Origin: a virus
IMG/VR virus record: IMGVR_UViG_3300034111_000335
Location: 1 to 64,000 of that record
DNA: 64,000 nucleotides
Reading direction: 5' to 3' (one strand)
Shown in pieces: positions 38,476 to 48,280 of this stretch (its first letter is position 1; every line of letters begins with the position of its first letter). The position numbers and the translations under genes were made by a program. The notes below the pieces were generated by a model. The model saw only the letters and a list, made by a program, of their open reading frames with translations. It had not been told where the DNA came from and made no database searches.

Positions 38476-39026
38476 GAACTGTAAAGGATAAATACGACAA
38501 CATCGAAATAAAAACCTACGCAGCTTACTCCGAGGTTGCTAAGGAAATGGATATGACTATAGACCAAGTAAGCACGGTCTACGAGTGGTATCTTAAAAAA
38601 ACCATCGAAGAGATCAAAGAGCTACCCACAGTTAAAGTAAGATTGTCTGGATTAGGAGTTCTAGTATTTAATCCTAACAAGGCAATGAAGACTATAGCTA
38701 CTAAACTTAAGTCTGAAACTTTGCTTACAGATTCTCCTAGAGAAGATCTTACAGCACTCAGAGGATATAATAACTACTACTTGCTAGAGAACTGGATTAA
38801 GTTATTTGAAGACAGATATGAAAGAGGAAAATCTAAAAAACTATACGCACCTGTAGTAGTTGATTACTTTGATAGAACTCTTATAACCTTAAAACAAAAC
38901 CACAAAAAATTATATGAATCCTTACAAAGAGTACATGGCCCTGAGCCTGAAGGGTCTAAAGAATTTGAACAAAGTACTGGAGGGAGTGGCAACGAAGACA
39001 GCGAACCAATTCAAACTATTGAATAA
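38472..39026 (+). CDS. HU/IHF-like DNA-bending protein (first copy)
   Basis: 184 residues. Residues about 12-80 match the HU/IHF fold: an N-terminal helix pair (YSEVAKEMDMTIDQVSTVYE, WYLKKTIEEI) followed by the beta-arm region KVRLSGLGVLVFNP, which corresponds to the G-x-G-x-F motif. An additional helical C-terminal domain ends in a Glu/Ser/Gly-rich tail. crAss-like phages carry such IHF-like genes near the terminase. Its 3' 113 nt overlap the zinc-ribbon gene in another frame, which may explain the low-complexity tail. Confidence 0.75.
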   Translation: MRTVKDKYDNIEIKTYAAYSEVAKEMDMTIDQVSTVYEWYLKKTIEEIKELPTVKVRLSGLGVLVFNPNKAMKTIATKLKSETLLTDSPREDLTALRGYNNYYLLENWIKLFEDRYERGKSKKLYAPVVVDYFDRTLITLKQNHKKLYESLQRVHGPEPEGSKEFEQSTGGSGNEDSEPIQTIE

Positions 39027-39288
39027 TGAAAAACAGAACATTATCGCAGAGCGAATGGATATTTGTCTCAAGTGTCCCTACAATTCAACAAACGCAGTAT
39101 CTTCCCCTGAGTACTTACAACTCACGGGCGAACACTACAGCACTACCAGGTCAGAACTACACTGTTCGTTTTGTGGGTGTATCTGCACCTTCAAAACAGC
39201 ATCTCTATCTTCGAATTGTGGAGTAGAGAGTTGGAACGCATCTAAACCAGATAAACAAATAGAACTATTATGGCACAAAGTAGAGTAA
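38914..39288 (+). CDS. Zinc-ribbon protein overlapping the IHF-like gene out of frame
   Basis: 124 residues. IAERMDICLKCPYNSTN (Cys51, Cys54) and LHCSFCGCICTFKTAS...NCGVESW (Cys84, 87, 89, 91, 102) form the Zn-ribbon pattern R-x-x-C-x-x-C-P ... C-x-x-CGC ... K ... C ... W known in small phage proteins. The upstream NPYKEYMALSLKGL segment is usual in such proteins, which supports the ATG at 38914 and hence a 113-nt dual-coding overlap. A later in-frame ATG at 39055 would remove only the IHF overlap but would cut off this segment. Role unknown. Confidence 0.7.
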   Translation: MNPYKEYMALSLKGLKNLNKVLEGVATKTANQFKLLNNEKQNIIAERMDICLKCPYNSTNAVSSPEYLQLTGEHYSTTRSELHCSFCGCICTFKTASLSSNCGVESWNASKPDKQIELLWHKVE

Positions 39289-39401
39289 AGAAACTCACAA
39301 TCAAGAATGGTTGTGACAAGAAACCAGGAAGTAAGTGTGGAGTACAGATTTACTTCTTGCCTGCTGACAAACCTTTAACACAGGTTTCTTCTAAAAAATA
39401 A
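39270..39401 (+). CDS. Small basic protein
   Basis: 43 residues (MAQSRVKKLTIKNGCDKKPG then SKCGVQIYFLPADKP), overlapping the end of the zinc-ribbon gene by 19 nt. Two Cys and many Lys. Supported by position in a tightly packed series and the ACTATTATGGC start context; function unknown. Confidence 0.55.
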   Translation: MAQSRVKKLTIKNGCDKKPGSKCGVQIYFLPADKPLTQVSSKK

Positions 39402-39405
39402 GATT

Positions 39406-39612
39406 ATGGAAAACCACCAAGCCCCTAGTCAGCAACCCTACGTATCTAAGACTTTACAGGATAACTTATTCGAGACGTTTAAGATTTTCTGGAAAGCAGG
39501 ATACTCGTACGGAAAGACTGGAAGAGATGAAGACTTCTATGCACGTGTTCTTGAAGACATCATGAACATGAACCAGTCAGACTTCTTAAAAAAATACAAC
39601 AATGGCAACTAA
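39406..39612 (+). CDS. Small hypothetical protein
   Basis: 68 residues, helical and aromatic (NLFETFKIFWKAGYSYGKTG), 11-nt overlap with the next gene. Lies in the short-gene group before the terminase; it could be a terminase accessory, but no motif proves it. Confidence 0.7.
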   Translation: MENHQAPSQQPYVSKTLQDNLFETFKIFWKAGYSYGKTGRDEDFYARVLEDIMNMNQSDFLKKYNNGN

Positions 39613-39919
39613 AAAACTATCCTATATATCAGCAGAACTTGAATGGGCAGAACAACGCTTAACTGAGTGGAGAGCATATATAGATAACAATCCTATCAAT
39701 GGATTGAAAGACAGAATTGAATGGAAGCCTACAGCCAAAGGAGGAACAATGCCTATGGTTATTGCTAGCCAAGAATCACAAATCAAATCTCTTAGAGATA
39801 CTATGAAAGAATACTTAGCTTTACTTGAAGTAGTAGATCGTCTTAGAGAGAAAGAAGAACAAAAAGCAGAAGCCCGTGGATCTCAAGAGATTAACGGTAA
39901 GATGAAACAATTTAGTTAA
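39602..39919 (+). CDS. Small coiled-coil protein, possible terminase small-subunit position
   Basis: 105 residues with helical, charged ends (ELEWAEQRLTEWRAYIDNNP, then MKEYLALLEVVDRLREKEEQ). It ends in TAATG with the large terminase, so the two are translationally coupled. Position and size suit a terminase small subunit or packaging accessory; the sequence itself does not prove it. Confidence 0.6.
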   Translation: MATKKLSYISAELEWAEQRLTEWRAYIDNNPINGLKDRIEWKPTAKGGTMPMVIASQESQIKSLRDTMKEYLALLEVVDRLREKEEQKAEARGSQEINGKMKQFS

Positions 39920-41931
39920 TGATACATCCTAATCTAGATAGTCCTGAGTTCCTAATCAACGTAAGGAATTTCCCTGATACTGATTCAGAGGAATATACTG
40001 CGTTTTGGGAAAACGAGGATAAGAAGATTACAGAAGGTGTTACTATTAATGGATTTTACTTTTCTCCTTTCATTTATTGGCATTTAAACTATTGGTCTAT
40101 TTATATAGACACTATAGTAGGTAAGCGTCAAGTTCGTAAACTAGATAAACCTCAACTTTGGGACACCTACCTAGCTGTAGATGAAACCATTCACAAGGCA
40201 GAGAATCACGAGGATGGAAAGAAAGGAGTTGTTATGGTAGGATCCAGACGTATCTCTAAATCTGTTTTGACTTCTTCTTATATGGCTCACAAAGCCATTA
40301 CACAGAAGGGTTCTGATAACTTGATATCTGCACTTAACCAACCTGACTTAAAAGTAATTACAGATTACGTAGACTTAGGTATTCGTAATCTTCCTGACTA
40401 CTTTAGATTTCCTCGTATTGAGGATGACTGGAAGAAGCAGGTTACTTTAGGTTTTAAAGATAAAAAGACCAACGCTCGTAATGAGTGGTCTAAATTCCAC
40501 GTACGTAACTTTGATGAAGGCAACAATACGGAAGCAGCTGCTGGTCTTACTCTGTCTTCTTTTCTTTTGGAAGAAGGAGGAAAGGGTAAGATTCTTAGTT
40601 GCTTAGCGGCAACTACTCCGTGTTTCGATAGTCCTTATGGATGGCGTTGTTCTCCTTTTGTTATCGGAACTTCGGGAGACATGAGTAAAGCTGCTGACCT
40701 AGAAGAATTATTTAATAACCCAGAAGCTTACAACTTCCTACCTGTAGAGGCAAACGAAACAGGTAAGAGTTATGGATTGTTTATTCCAGGAACTAAATCT
40801 CTAAAAGTTCCAAAGGAAGAAAAATCTTTAGGACTTTATCTAGGCAAAGAAGAGGCTTCTGAGTTAGACTTAATTAAGATTTGGGTAGCAGACGAAGAGA
40901 AAGGTAAAGAACTTATCTTAAAGTCTAGAGAACAGATTAAAAAGTCTAGTGGATTAGAGACTTACTTAAAAGAAGTAATGTACTATCCCCTCACGCATGA
41001 GGAGTGTTTCTTAGAGTTATCTCAGAACATTTTCCCAGTAGATTTACTTCAAGAACAACTACAGAAGTTAACTGCCCAAGAGATTGTAGCAGACAACGTA
41101 GAACTCTACATGTCAGCAGACGGAACAGTACGTCACAAGTTTACCGAGAAAAAGGCTGTTACGAACTTCCCTGTTAAACCAACAGATAATATTGAGGGTT
41201 GTGTACAGATTTGGGAATATCCTCTGTCAGAAGCCCCCTATGGACTTTATACAGCAGGAACGGATCCATACAAACAGTCACAGGCACACTACTCAACTTC
41301 TTTGGGGTCTACTTACATTTATAAGCGAGTACATAATCTTAACGGAGAAGGCTGGCAGAATATGGTAGTAGCTTGTTATACAGGTCGTCCTAAGAAGATT
41401 GAAACCTGGTACGAGACTACTAAGATGCTTCTTAAGTATTACAATGCTAAGACTCTTTGTGAGAACATGGACTATGGTTTTATTCAGCACTGTGTAGATA
41501 AGCAAGAGTCTCCTAGAGTTTTAGAGAAGACACCTAAGTTTCTTAACGACATCCACCCTAACTCTACAGTTAATCGTGACTATGGAATTCACATGACCAA
41601 GGATATTAAAAACTATTTAATGTCGCTTATCATTGAGTACATCACAGAAGTAGTAGATATAGAAAGAGATGCTGATGGTAACACTATAAAAGAACGTCTA
41701 GGAGTTACTAGAATCTTAGATCCTATTCTAATTAAGGAATTAATTAAGTTCACACCTAAGTTAAACGTTGACCGAGTTATTTCATTTGGTCTTACTTTAG
41801 CTATGGCTAAGTCTTTAAACACTCAAGTAATTATTTCTGATGCAAGTCAAGATACTAGAATGCAAGCATACTTTAGAGAGAAGAAAGGCTCATCTCTTTT
41901 TCGTACAACTTCATCACCTTTCCGCTATTAA
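39919..41931 (+). CDS. terL: Terminase large subunit
   Basis: 670 residues. ATPase: Walker A-like VMVGSRRISKS (about 105-115) and Walker B-like SSFLLEEGGKG (about 212-222), in which Asp is replaced by Glu. The nuclease half starts near 440 with YTAGTDPYKQSQ, whose Asp fits the first metal ligand of the RNase H-fold, and contains LCENMDYGFIQH. The enzyme pumps DNA into the prohead through the portal and cuts the concatemer. Gene order terL-portal-scaffold-capsid is the crAss-like order. Confidence 0.88.
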   Translation: MIHPNLDSPEFLINVRNFPDTDSEEYTAFWENEDKKITEGVTINGFYFSPFIYWHLNYWSIYIDTIVGKRQVRKLDKPQLWDTYLAVDETIHKAENHEDGKKGVVMVGSRRISKSVLTSSYMAHKAITQKGSDNLISALNQPDLKVITDYVDLGIRNLPDYFRFPRIEDDWKKQVTLGFKDKKTNARNEWSKFHVRNFDEGNNTEAAAGLTLSSFLLEEGGKGKILSCLAATTPCFDSPYGWRCSPFVIGTSGDMSKAADLEELFNNPEAYNFLPVEANETGKSYGLFIPGTKSLKVPKEEKSLGLYLGKEEASELDLIKIWVADEEKGKELILKSREQIKKSSGLETYLKEVMYYPLTHEECFLELSQNIFPVDLLQEQLQKLTAQEIVADNVELYMSADGTVRHKFTEKKAVTNFPVKPTDNIEGCVQIWEYPLSEAPYGLYTAGTDPYKQSQAHYSTSLGSTYIYKRVHNLNGEGWQNMVVACYTGRPKKIETWYETTKMLLKYYNAKTLCENMDYGFIQHCVDKQESPRVLEKTPKFLNDIHPNSTVNRDYGIHMTKDIKNYLMSLIIEYITEVVDIERDADGNTIKERLGVTRILDPILIKELIKFTPKLNVDRVISFGLTLAMAKSLNTQVIISDASQDTRMQAYFREKKGSSLFRTTSSPFRY

Positions 41932-41953
41932 CTAAAACTAAATAACAAATACA

Positions 41954-44407
41954 ATGATTATTGAATCTCTCAAAGAGTACACTGATCCAGTCAATCACGC
42001 CTACTTTTATCCTGAGCAGTTTGTAAGCTTATCGGATAAAGAAAAGGAGAGCTGGATTAAGTCTACTATGGACTACTTTGCAAATATTGCATTTGCACAG
42101 TACAAGCAGAATATCACCTTTAGAAAAAACTATAGGTTGCTTAACGGAGAATTTAACTTCTCTGACTACACAAACATCCCTGAGATGCAGGAACTAATCA
42201 GTTACTTAAATGATGTACCTGATCAAGAGCCTGAAGTACCTCAGCACTTAAAGCACTATCCTATTGTTAACCCTCCTATCAATCAGTTGAAGGGAGAGTT
42301 AATTAACCGTCCTCACAAGTACAAGGTTAAAGCAGTAGATGACGAAGCTGTAAACGAGACTATTGATTTCCGTACAGAGTTAATTAAAGAACATTTTGTA
42401 AAGAAGTTAGAAGCTCAGTTAGAAGGTCAGCCTATTGATCCCGAACAAGAAGCTCAGATGCAACAAGAACTACAGAACAAAATTTTGGATTATACTTCTG
42501 TTGCAGAAGAGTGGGGTAACAAAACTTTAAATGCTCTTAAGTACCACTTTAACTTTAGAGAGAAGTCTCAGCAAGCTTTCTTAGATTTCTTGGTAACAGG
42601 TAAAGAGTTTCACCACTTCTACCCAGATAATTCTCGCTTAGGATTTACCTATAAGACAGAGAACCCATCTAACGTATGGTACTTAGCTAATCGTAATGCT
42701 CAGTACACATCTGACTGTTGGGCTTTAGGTTTGATTGAAGTTCTTTCTATGAGTGAAATCGTAGAGAGATATAATCTTACAGGAGAAGAAGTAGAGCATT
42801 TGAAGAATCGTTCTTTACAGAACTTAAGAAACAACGAATACTCTCCCTTAGCTCCAGCTTTGCCAGATCCTAACGATCCTTTGTGGCAGTTAACCTTCGA
42901 GAACGTAGGTGACTTTGCTAACGGAGGTATTGATCATAACGTATTCTCATTTAACTCTCAGCACTCTTACACAGTTGTTACTTCTTACTGGCAGTCTAAG
43001 AAACGTATCTTCAAACGTACCTACTTAGATGAGGAAGGATTCCAACAAGAGATGTTTGTATCTGAAGATTACAAGATGGATAAAACCTTAGGTGATATTA
43101 CTCTTGAGGAACTTTGGATCAACGAATGGTGGAGAGGTATTAAGATTGGTGCAGACATCTACGTAAATGTAGAACCTTTAGAGTTTACTCAGAGTGCTCC
43201 TATTGTAGGTATTATTAATACCACTCGTAACACTCAAGGTAAGTCTTTGTTAGATCTTCTTAAACCCTATCAGGTTCTTTACAACATCTGTATGAATCAG
43301 TTGTGGGAATTGCTTGAGAAAGAGATCGGTGTTGTATTCTTGGGTGACTTGAAAGTAGTTCCTAAGAAAGACTCTCAGGATCCTATTGAGACAATGCTAT
43401 GGAATGCTAAGAACAGAGGAACTCTTTTGATTGATACCTCAATCGAAAATACAGGAGGAGCTGTACAGTTCAACCAATTCTCTCGTCTTGATCTTACTCG
43501 TTCACAAGAGATTCAAGCACGTATTCAATTAGCTCAACAACTTCGCTTAGAAGCTTATGAGTTAGTAGGTCTTACTCGTCAACGTCTAGGTAACTCTCAA
43601 GCATCAGATACAGCTACTGCTGCTAACAATGCTTTGATTCAATCCTTTGCTCAAACAGAAACTTGGTTTGCTTGGCATGATAACATCTTACAGAAAGTTT
43701 ATCAGACTATCTTGGATATGGCTCAGTACATCGAGTTACAGAAGCCTACTTCTACTTTAAACTACTTAAACTCTGAACTAGAGACTGTATTCTTACAGGT
43801 ATCTAAGAATGAATTACTTCATGAGTTGTTTGTATTTGTTTCTTCTTATGCAGAAGACAAAGTTACTCTTGAACAGTTAAAGCAGTTGGCTCAACCTGCT
43901 ATGCAGAATGGAGCAGAGCTTTCTGAGATGGTAGATTTGTTTACTGCTAATTCTGAAAGAAGCTTACGTAAGACTTTGTCTGATGTACAGAAACGTAAAG
44001 AGGCTATCCGTCAACAAGAACAAGCGCTTAAGCAACAGCAGTTGGAGCAACAACAAGCACAGTTTGAACAGAAGATGCAGATGGATGCAGCTCAGAAAGC
44101 AGAAGATGCTAGAAGAGATGACATGAATAAGCAGCTTGATCGTGAGAACAGACTGCAAGTAGTTCAACTCCAAGGTATTGCCAATGAAGGTTCTTACAAC
44201 CCAGATGTAGATACTACAGGTCTCTTAATTGAACAGACTAAAATAGCTCAAGACATTTCTAAACAAACCTTTGAAAAGGTAACTAAGAATAAAGAGTTAA
44301 GTCTTAAAGAAAAAGAGCTAGCACTCAAGGAGAAAGACATAGATACTAAGCTTAAAATAGCACAAACAAATAAAAACAAGTACGATTCAGGCTCAAAAAA
44401 GAAATAA
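41954..44407 (+). CDS. Portal protein
   Basis: 817 residues, close to the usual size of crAss-like portals. Contains an N-terminal clip/wing region (YKQNITFRKNYRLLNGEF, PINQLKGELINRPHKYKV), a central core (TRNTQGKSLLDLLKPYQVLY, IQLAQQLRLEAYELVGLTRQ) and a long Gln/Glu-rich coiled C-terminal part (about 675-815), which would form the barrel or the internal tail. A dodecameric ring is expected at one capsid vertex. Followed by a terminator. Confidence 0.88.
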   Translation: MIIESLKEYTDPVNHAYFYPEQFVSLSDKEKESWIKSTMDYFANIAFAQYKQNITFRKNYRLLNGEFNFSDYTNIPEMQELISYLNDVPDQEPEVPQHLKHYPIVNPPINQLKGELINRPHKYKVKAVDDEAVNETIDFRTELIKEHFVKKLEAQLEGQPIDPEQEAQMQQELQNKILDYTSVAEEWGNKTLNALKYHFNFREKSQQAFLDFLVTGKEFHHFYPDNSRLGFTYKTENPSNVWYLANRNAQYTSDCWALGLIEVLSMSEIVERYNLTGEEVEHLKNRSLQNLRNNEYSPLAPALPDPNDPLWQLTFENVGDFANGGIDHNVFSFNSQHSYTVVTSYWQSKKRIFKRTYLDEEGFQQEMFVSEDYKMDKTLGDITLEELWINEWWRGIKIGADIYVNVEPLEFTQSAPIVGIINTTRNTQGKSLLDLLKPYQVLYNICMNQLWELLEKEIGVVFLGDLKVVPKKDSQDPIETMLWNAKNRGTLLIDTSIENTGGAVQFNQFSRLDLTRSQEIQARIQLAQQLRLEAYELVGLTRQRLGNSQASDTATAANNALIQSFAQTETWFAWHDNILQKVYQTILDMAQYIELQKPTSTLNYLNSELETVFLQVSKNELLHELFVFVSSYAEDKVTLEQLKQLAQPAMQNGAELSEMVDLFTANSERSLRKTLSDVQKRKEAIRQQEQALKQQQLEQQQAQFEQKMQMDAAQKAEDARRDDMNKQLDRENRLQVVQLQGIANEGSYNPDVDTTGLLIEQTKIAQDISKQTFEKVTKNKELSLKEKELALKEKDIDTKLKIAQTNKNKYDSGSKKK

Positions 44408-44442
44408 GAGATACAAATAAGTAATAGATTATAGCACTAAAG

Positions 44443-44472
44443 TAGGGGGTTTTTGAGCCTAAAAATCCCCTA
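44443..44472 (+). terminator. Terminator after the portal gene
   Basis: TAGGGGGTTTTT pairs with AAAAATCCCCTA around GAGCCT, followed by TTTTAACTT. Confidence 0.8.
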
Positions 44473-44514
44473 TTTTAACTTATTGTGCATATCGTAACCT
44501 AATTTATTAATCTC

Positions 44515-44544
44515 TTGTGTTAATTTTTTAAAATATTACTTTTG
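44515..44544 (+). promoter_or_regulatory. Promoter of the scaffold-capsid unit
   Basis: TTG at 44515 and TACTTTTG at 44537-44544, 22 nt apart; the ATG follows at 44565. Confidence 0.68.
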
Positions 44545-44564
44545 AATTAAACCAAACTAACCTT

Positions 44565-45689
44565 ATGACAACCAATAGTCCATTAGAGAATTTAGAGTTC
44601 TTTGACAGTTTTTCCGTAGATGATCCACTAGATTTAGATACCACTACAGAAGATCCTAATGCCCACATTAAACCAGATATTTTAGGAGGAGAAGACTTTG
44701 ATCCCCTAGAAGAAGATGAAAATCCTGAACCTATAAATCCTCCTAAAGCTCCAGCACCTGTTGAAGAAGAAGAGGAAGAAGAGGAAGAAGTAGATTTAGA
44801 AGGAGATGAAGACGAAGAAGATAATTACTTTGAAGTCTTTGGTAAGGGTCTTGCTAAAGCAGGAATGCTTAACGTAGAAGAAGGAGAAGAAATAGAGTGG
44901 AATGAGCAAACATTCTTAGCTAAGATGAACGAGACTATCGAAGATAGAGCTTGGAATCAATTAGAAGAACTTGCTACTGAAACTTACGGAGAAGCAGGAG
45001 TACAGATGATTGAAGATATCTTCATCAATAAAGTGCCTGTGCAAGAATACTTACAGATGTTCTCAAACGAACAAGTAGTCGAGAATGTAGACTTATCTGT
45101 AGAAGGAAACCAAGAAAGAGTTTTCCGTTTGTATTTAGCTAAGACAGGAATGGATGAAGATGAAATCGAAGATCAACTGAACTACGCTAGAGATAATGAT
45201 CGCTTAGAAGCATACTCTCAAAAGTATCAAGTTAAATTGGTAGAGAAGATGCAACAGGAAAGAGCAGTACTTGCACAACAAAGTGAAGCTCGTGTACAAG
45301 CGATTAAACAGAAAGAAGAAGAAAGAGAACAACTCTACGCTGATGTATTAGATGGAGCAATTGCTTCAGGTGCTATTGAAGGGTATCCTATCAACGAGCA
45401 ATCAGCTACAGAGTTATTTGACTTCGTTCTTTCGAGACCACACGTTCTTCCAAACGGTCAGCGTATCAGTGAGTTTGAATACAAACTTGCTAAGATGCGT
45501 CAAGAGGATCCTTCTAAGTTTTTAGCTGTAGCTAGATTAGTTCAAAATGATTTAGATCTAACTCCTGTAAAAAGAAAAGCTGTAACTGATGAGACCAATT
45601 CTCTATTCAATGATTTAAAGACCAAGAGTAAAAAGTCTGGTAAGACCTCAAAATCTAACGATGACTTATTTTCACGGTACTTCAAATAA
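44565..45689 (+). CDS. Acidic scaffold-like protein
   Basis: 374 residues. The N-terminal 100 are strongly acidic and Pro-rich (VEEEEEEEEEVDLEGDEDEE), and the rest is helical with Gln/Glu/Arg-rich coiled segments (EKMQQERAVLAQQSEARVQA). It ends Lys/Ser-rich with KSNDDLFSRYFK. Position directly before the capsid gene, charge and coiled coil all fit the capsid scaffolding protein of crAss-like phages; no protease motif is seen. Confidence 0.7.
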   Translation: MTTNSPLENLEFFDSFSVDDPLDLDTTTEDPNAHIKPDILGGEDFDPLEEDENPEPINPPKAPAPVEEEEEEEEEVDLEGDEDEEDNYFEVFGKGLAKAGMLNVEEGEEIEWNEQTFLAKMNETIEDRAWNQLEELATETYGEAGVQMIEDIFINKVPVQEYLQMFSNEQVVENVDLSVEGNQERVFRLYLAKTGMDEDEIEDQLNYARDNDRLEAYSQKYQVKLVEKMQQERAVLAQQSEARVQAIKQKEEEREQLYADVLDGAIASGAIEGYPINEQSATELFDFVLSRPHVLPNGQRISEFEYKLAKMRQEDPSKFLAVARLVQNDLDLTPVKRKAVTDETNSLFNDLKTKSKKSGKTSKSNDDLFSRYFK

Positions 45690-45720
45690 AACATAAAAAC
45701 AAAAATAATAAATTACTACT

Positions 45721-47244
45721 ATGCCTAATCAAAGTATTCCAAGGGTTAACGGGAGAGTTATAGCTAACGCTCACATGACCAGCTCATTCTATTCTAAAAA
45801 TGGTTTGGGTAAATTGACAGACAAGAACTTCGTTGAAACCATGCTGCGCACTAAGCCTGATCAGTATGACAAAATGATGATTCGCCTTTTCACCGACACT
45901 AAATTGTACAAGAACGACTTGTTGGATTTGGTAATGAAGACTGGTAAGCCTTTTATGGTTAACGATCCTAACGGAGTTTTCACCTACAAAATCAAGAAGC
46001 GTGCTGAGTTACCTAAGATCATTGTATCTACTGCTGCTACCTACCCAGGTCGTGATGGTTCTACTTTCGAATTGGTATTTGACAAGAACGTGTTTGTTGT
46101 TAACGACATTATCACCGGCCACCGCTATGAGCAAGAAACTCAAATTCAAATCGTTTCTGAAGGTGAAAAACACCAGAACGGTTTCAAGTACAAGTGTACT
46201 GCAGTAGGTGCTTCTTCTAGCGACTACGTAGCTGCTACTTTCTTGGCTGTAGGTGTTGAGTACTTCAAGATCGGTAACGTATTGGGTGAGTACACCACTT
46301 CATTCTCTAGCTTGGGATTGTTCGATGGTAACTTAGAAGTTATGGCTGATGTATTGCAACAGTATGGTGTTGAACACACTATCACTGACTGGGCTGATGC
46401 AACCAAATTGGGTATGCAGACAGACGCTTCAGGCAATCCTATGGACATCACTTACTACTCTGTAAGCGATCCTATGGCTGAAGGTGAGAAAACCAAAATC
46501 GTTGGTTGGGAGCCTACAGTATCTCGTTTGCTCCGTATGGAGATGATGCGCATGAAAGCTAACACTTTGATGTGGGGTCGTCAAGGTAACGGTAAAGATG
46601 AAAAAGGTCGTCCTACTCGTGCTAAGCAAGGCTTATGGCAGCAATTGCACTTGGGTAACGTTATCTACTACGATCGTGGTCAGTTCTCTTTGAACTTGAT
46701 TCGTACTGCTATCGGTGACTTGTTCTACAACCGTGTGTTGTTGAAAGACCGTAGCGTGAAGATCTACACCAACCGTTCTGGTATGGAGTTGGCTTCTACT
46801 GCTATCCGCAAAGACTTCAACGGTCAGAACTTCATGGTATCTGCTGATAAGTTCTTGGATGGTAAAGATCGTACTAAGCAAGGTTATGCTTTCCAATTCG
46901 ATCACTTTATGACTACTGAGACTGGTCCAGTTGAATTCGTAGAATTAGAGCAATTGAATGAGCATGCTACTTTCTTGGAGTTGGGTCCTAACAAGAAGAC
47001 TCCTCCAATCTTCATCATCTTGGATGTAAGTGGTCAAGATGACGCAGGTATCCGTGAGGTAAAATTGTCTACTCGTCCTAACATGTACTATCAGTACATT
47101 GCAGGTTCAGTAGGATTCGGTGCTCAACAGACATCAATCGCTAGCAAAGATCCTTATTCTACCTACATCATGAAAGACTTCGCAGGTATCTTCTTGGAAG
47201 ATCCTACCAAGACTGTGATCATTAAAGAATTCCCTCGCATCTAA
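45721..47244 (+). CDS. Major capsid protein
   Basis: 507 residues, close to the crAss-like capsid length. HK97-fold protein of the crAss type: N-terminal ANAHMTSSFYSKNGLGKLTD, then MLRTKPDQYDKMMIRLFTDT, central TLMWGRQGNGKDEKGRPTRA, and a C-terminal domain TRPNMYYQYIAGSVGFGAQQ. Codon use is the most biased in the window (TTG for Leu, CGT for Arg, AAC), which is expected for the most abundant virion protein. It is followed by a GC-rich hairpin. Confidence 0.88.
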   Translation: MPNQSIPRVNGRVIANAHMTSSFYSKNGLGKLTDKNFVETMLRTKPDQYDKMMIRLFTDTKLYKNDLLDLVMKTGKPFMVNDPNGVFTYKIKKRAELPKIIVSTAATYPGRDGSTFELVFDKNVFVVNDIITGHRYEQETQIQIVSEGEKHQNGFKYKCTAVGASSSDYVAATFLAVGVEYFKIGNVLGEYTTSFSSLGLFDGNLEVMADVLQQYGVEHTITDWADATKLGMQTDASGNPMDITYYSVSDPMAEGEKTKIVGWEPTVSRLLRMEMMRMKANTLMWGRQGNGKDEKGRPTRAKQGLWQQLHLGNVIYYDRGQFSLNLIRTAIGDLFYNRVLLKDRSVKIYTNRSGMELASTAIRKDFNGQNFMVSADKFLDGKDRTKQGYAFQFDHFMTTETGPVEFVELEQLNEHATFLELGPNKKTPPIFIILDVSGQDDAGIREVKLSTRPNMYYQYIAGSVGFGAQQTSIASKDPYSTYIMKDFAGIFLEDPTKTVIIKEFPRI

Positions 47245-47259
47245 TTGCGAATCTATGAC

Positions 47260-47283
47260 GGAGGGGGTTTAATAGCCCCCTCC
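47260..47283 (+). terminator. Hairpin after the capsid gene
   Basis: GGAGGGGG/CCCCCTCC, 8 bp with an 8-nt loop. No T-run follows, so it may protect the capsid mRNA or be a partial terminator. Confidence 0.65.
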
Positions 47284-47325
47284 TAAATAGATAAAGTTAG
47301 AACCAAAAATTAAACCAAACCAAAA

Positions 47326-48264
47326 ATGAGTAAAGAAATAGCACAGGGAGTGCGAATTATTCGTCCCTACAAAAGACAACCTTCTAGCATGCGCACATTA
47401 GAAGGATCATTGTACCAGAATGGATATAACTTCATTCCAGGAACAGTAAGAAAGTTTTTCCCACGAGTTGATTCACGTGGAGTAATTAGAACAGGATTAG
47501 ATGAGAACTCTCCGAAGTTCCGTGGAATCTTGGACACAAAAGCTAGAGAGCAAGAGATGCAGAGAGTTAAGCAACTTAGAGAATACTATGAGTCGCTTCT
47601 TGATGAATCATTACTGCCTGCTAGTACGTTCTATGACGAAATTAAAGAAAACGGATATACCCTAGAAGACGGAGACAACGTCTTCAATATGGAGAATCCT
47701 AGAGAAGCAATTAACTTTTATTGGTTAATGGAAACCGAAATGGTTGCTCACTCTATGGATGATATAGAAAGTGGTAAGATAGATACAGCTATTGTAAAGT
47801 TCTACGTTTACAATGGTGATGTAGAAACTAAGACTACTTTTGAACGTAAGAAGCGCATTAACAGTGCAATTGCATCTTTAGATAAGATGACTGCAACTAA
47901 GCGTAAGAAGGTTCAAAAGCTTATTGGCTTAGGATTACCGATGGATGCTACAGAAGAAGAAGTTTACAATGCAGTAGATGAGTTCTTACGTACACCAGCA
48001 TCAGCTCTTGATCGAGATCCTATTGATCAGTTTAACAAGATTATGTCATACAGTGACGACTTGTTAGATGTGAAGGCTCTTGTAAAAGATCTAGTAGATA
48101 AAAACATCATTAGAATTAAAGGTTCTATTGTATACGAAGGAGAGCATGTATGGGCTAAGTCAATCGAAGAGTTTGAATTGTTCCTTGCAGATCCTAAGAA
48201 TACAGAAGAGTATACATCCTTTAAGGATAAGTTGAAAAACAAAGCACGAATTGACGCTCTATAA
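47326..48264 (+). CDS. Conserved head-module protein
   Basis: 312 residues, soluble, helical, basic at the N-terminus (GVRIIRPYKRQPSSMRTLEG). It lies between the capsid and a connector-sized gene, as a gene of similar size does in crAss-like phages. Its long helices (FERKKRINSAIASLDKMTAT, KRKKVQKLIGLGLPM) suggest a structural or DNA-contacting role inside the virion. Function unproven. Confidence 0.75.
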   Translation: MSKEIAQGVRIIRPYKRQPSSMRTLEGSLYQNGYNFIPGTVRKFFPRVDSRGVIRTGLDENSPKFRGILDTKAREQEMQRVKQLREYYESLLDESLLPASTFYDEIKENGYTLEDGDNVFNMENPREAINFYWLMETEMVAHSMDDIESGKIDTAIVKFYVYNGDVETKTTFERKKRINSAIASLDKMTATKRKKVQKLIGLGLPMDATEEEVYNAVDEFLRTPASALDRDPIDQFNKIMSYSDDLLDVKALVKDLVDKNIIRIKGSIVYEGEHVWAKSIEEFELFLADPKNTEEYTSFKDKLKNKARIDAL

Positions 48265-48280
48265 AAACTAAATATATAAC

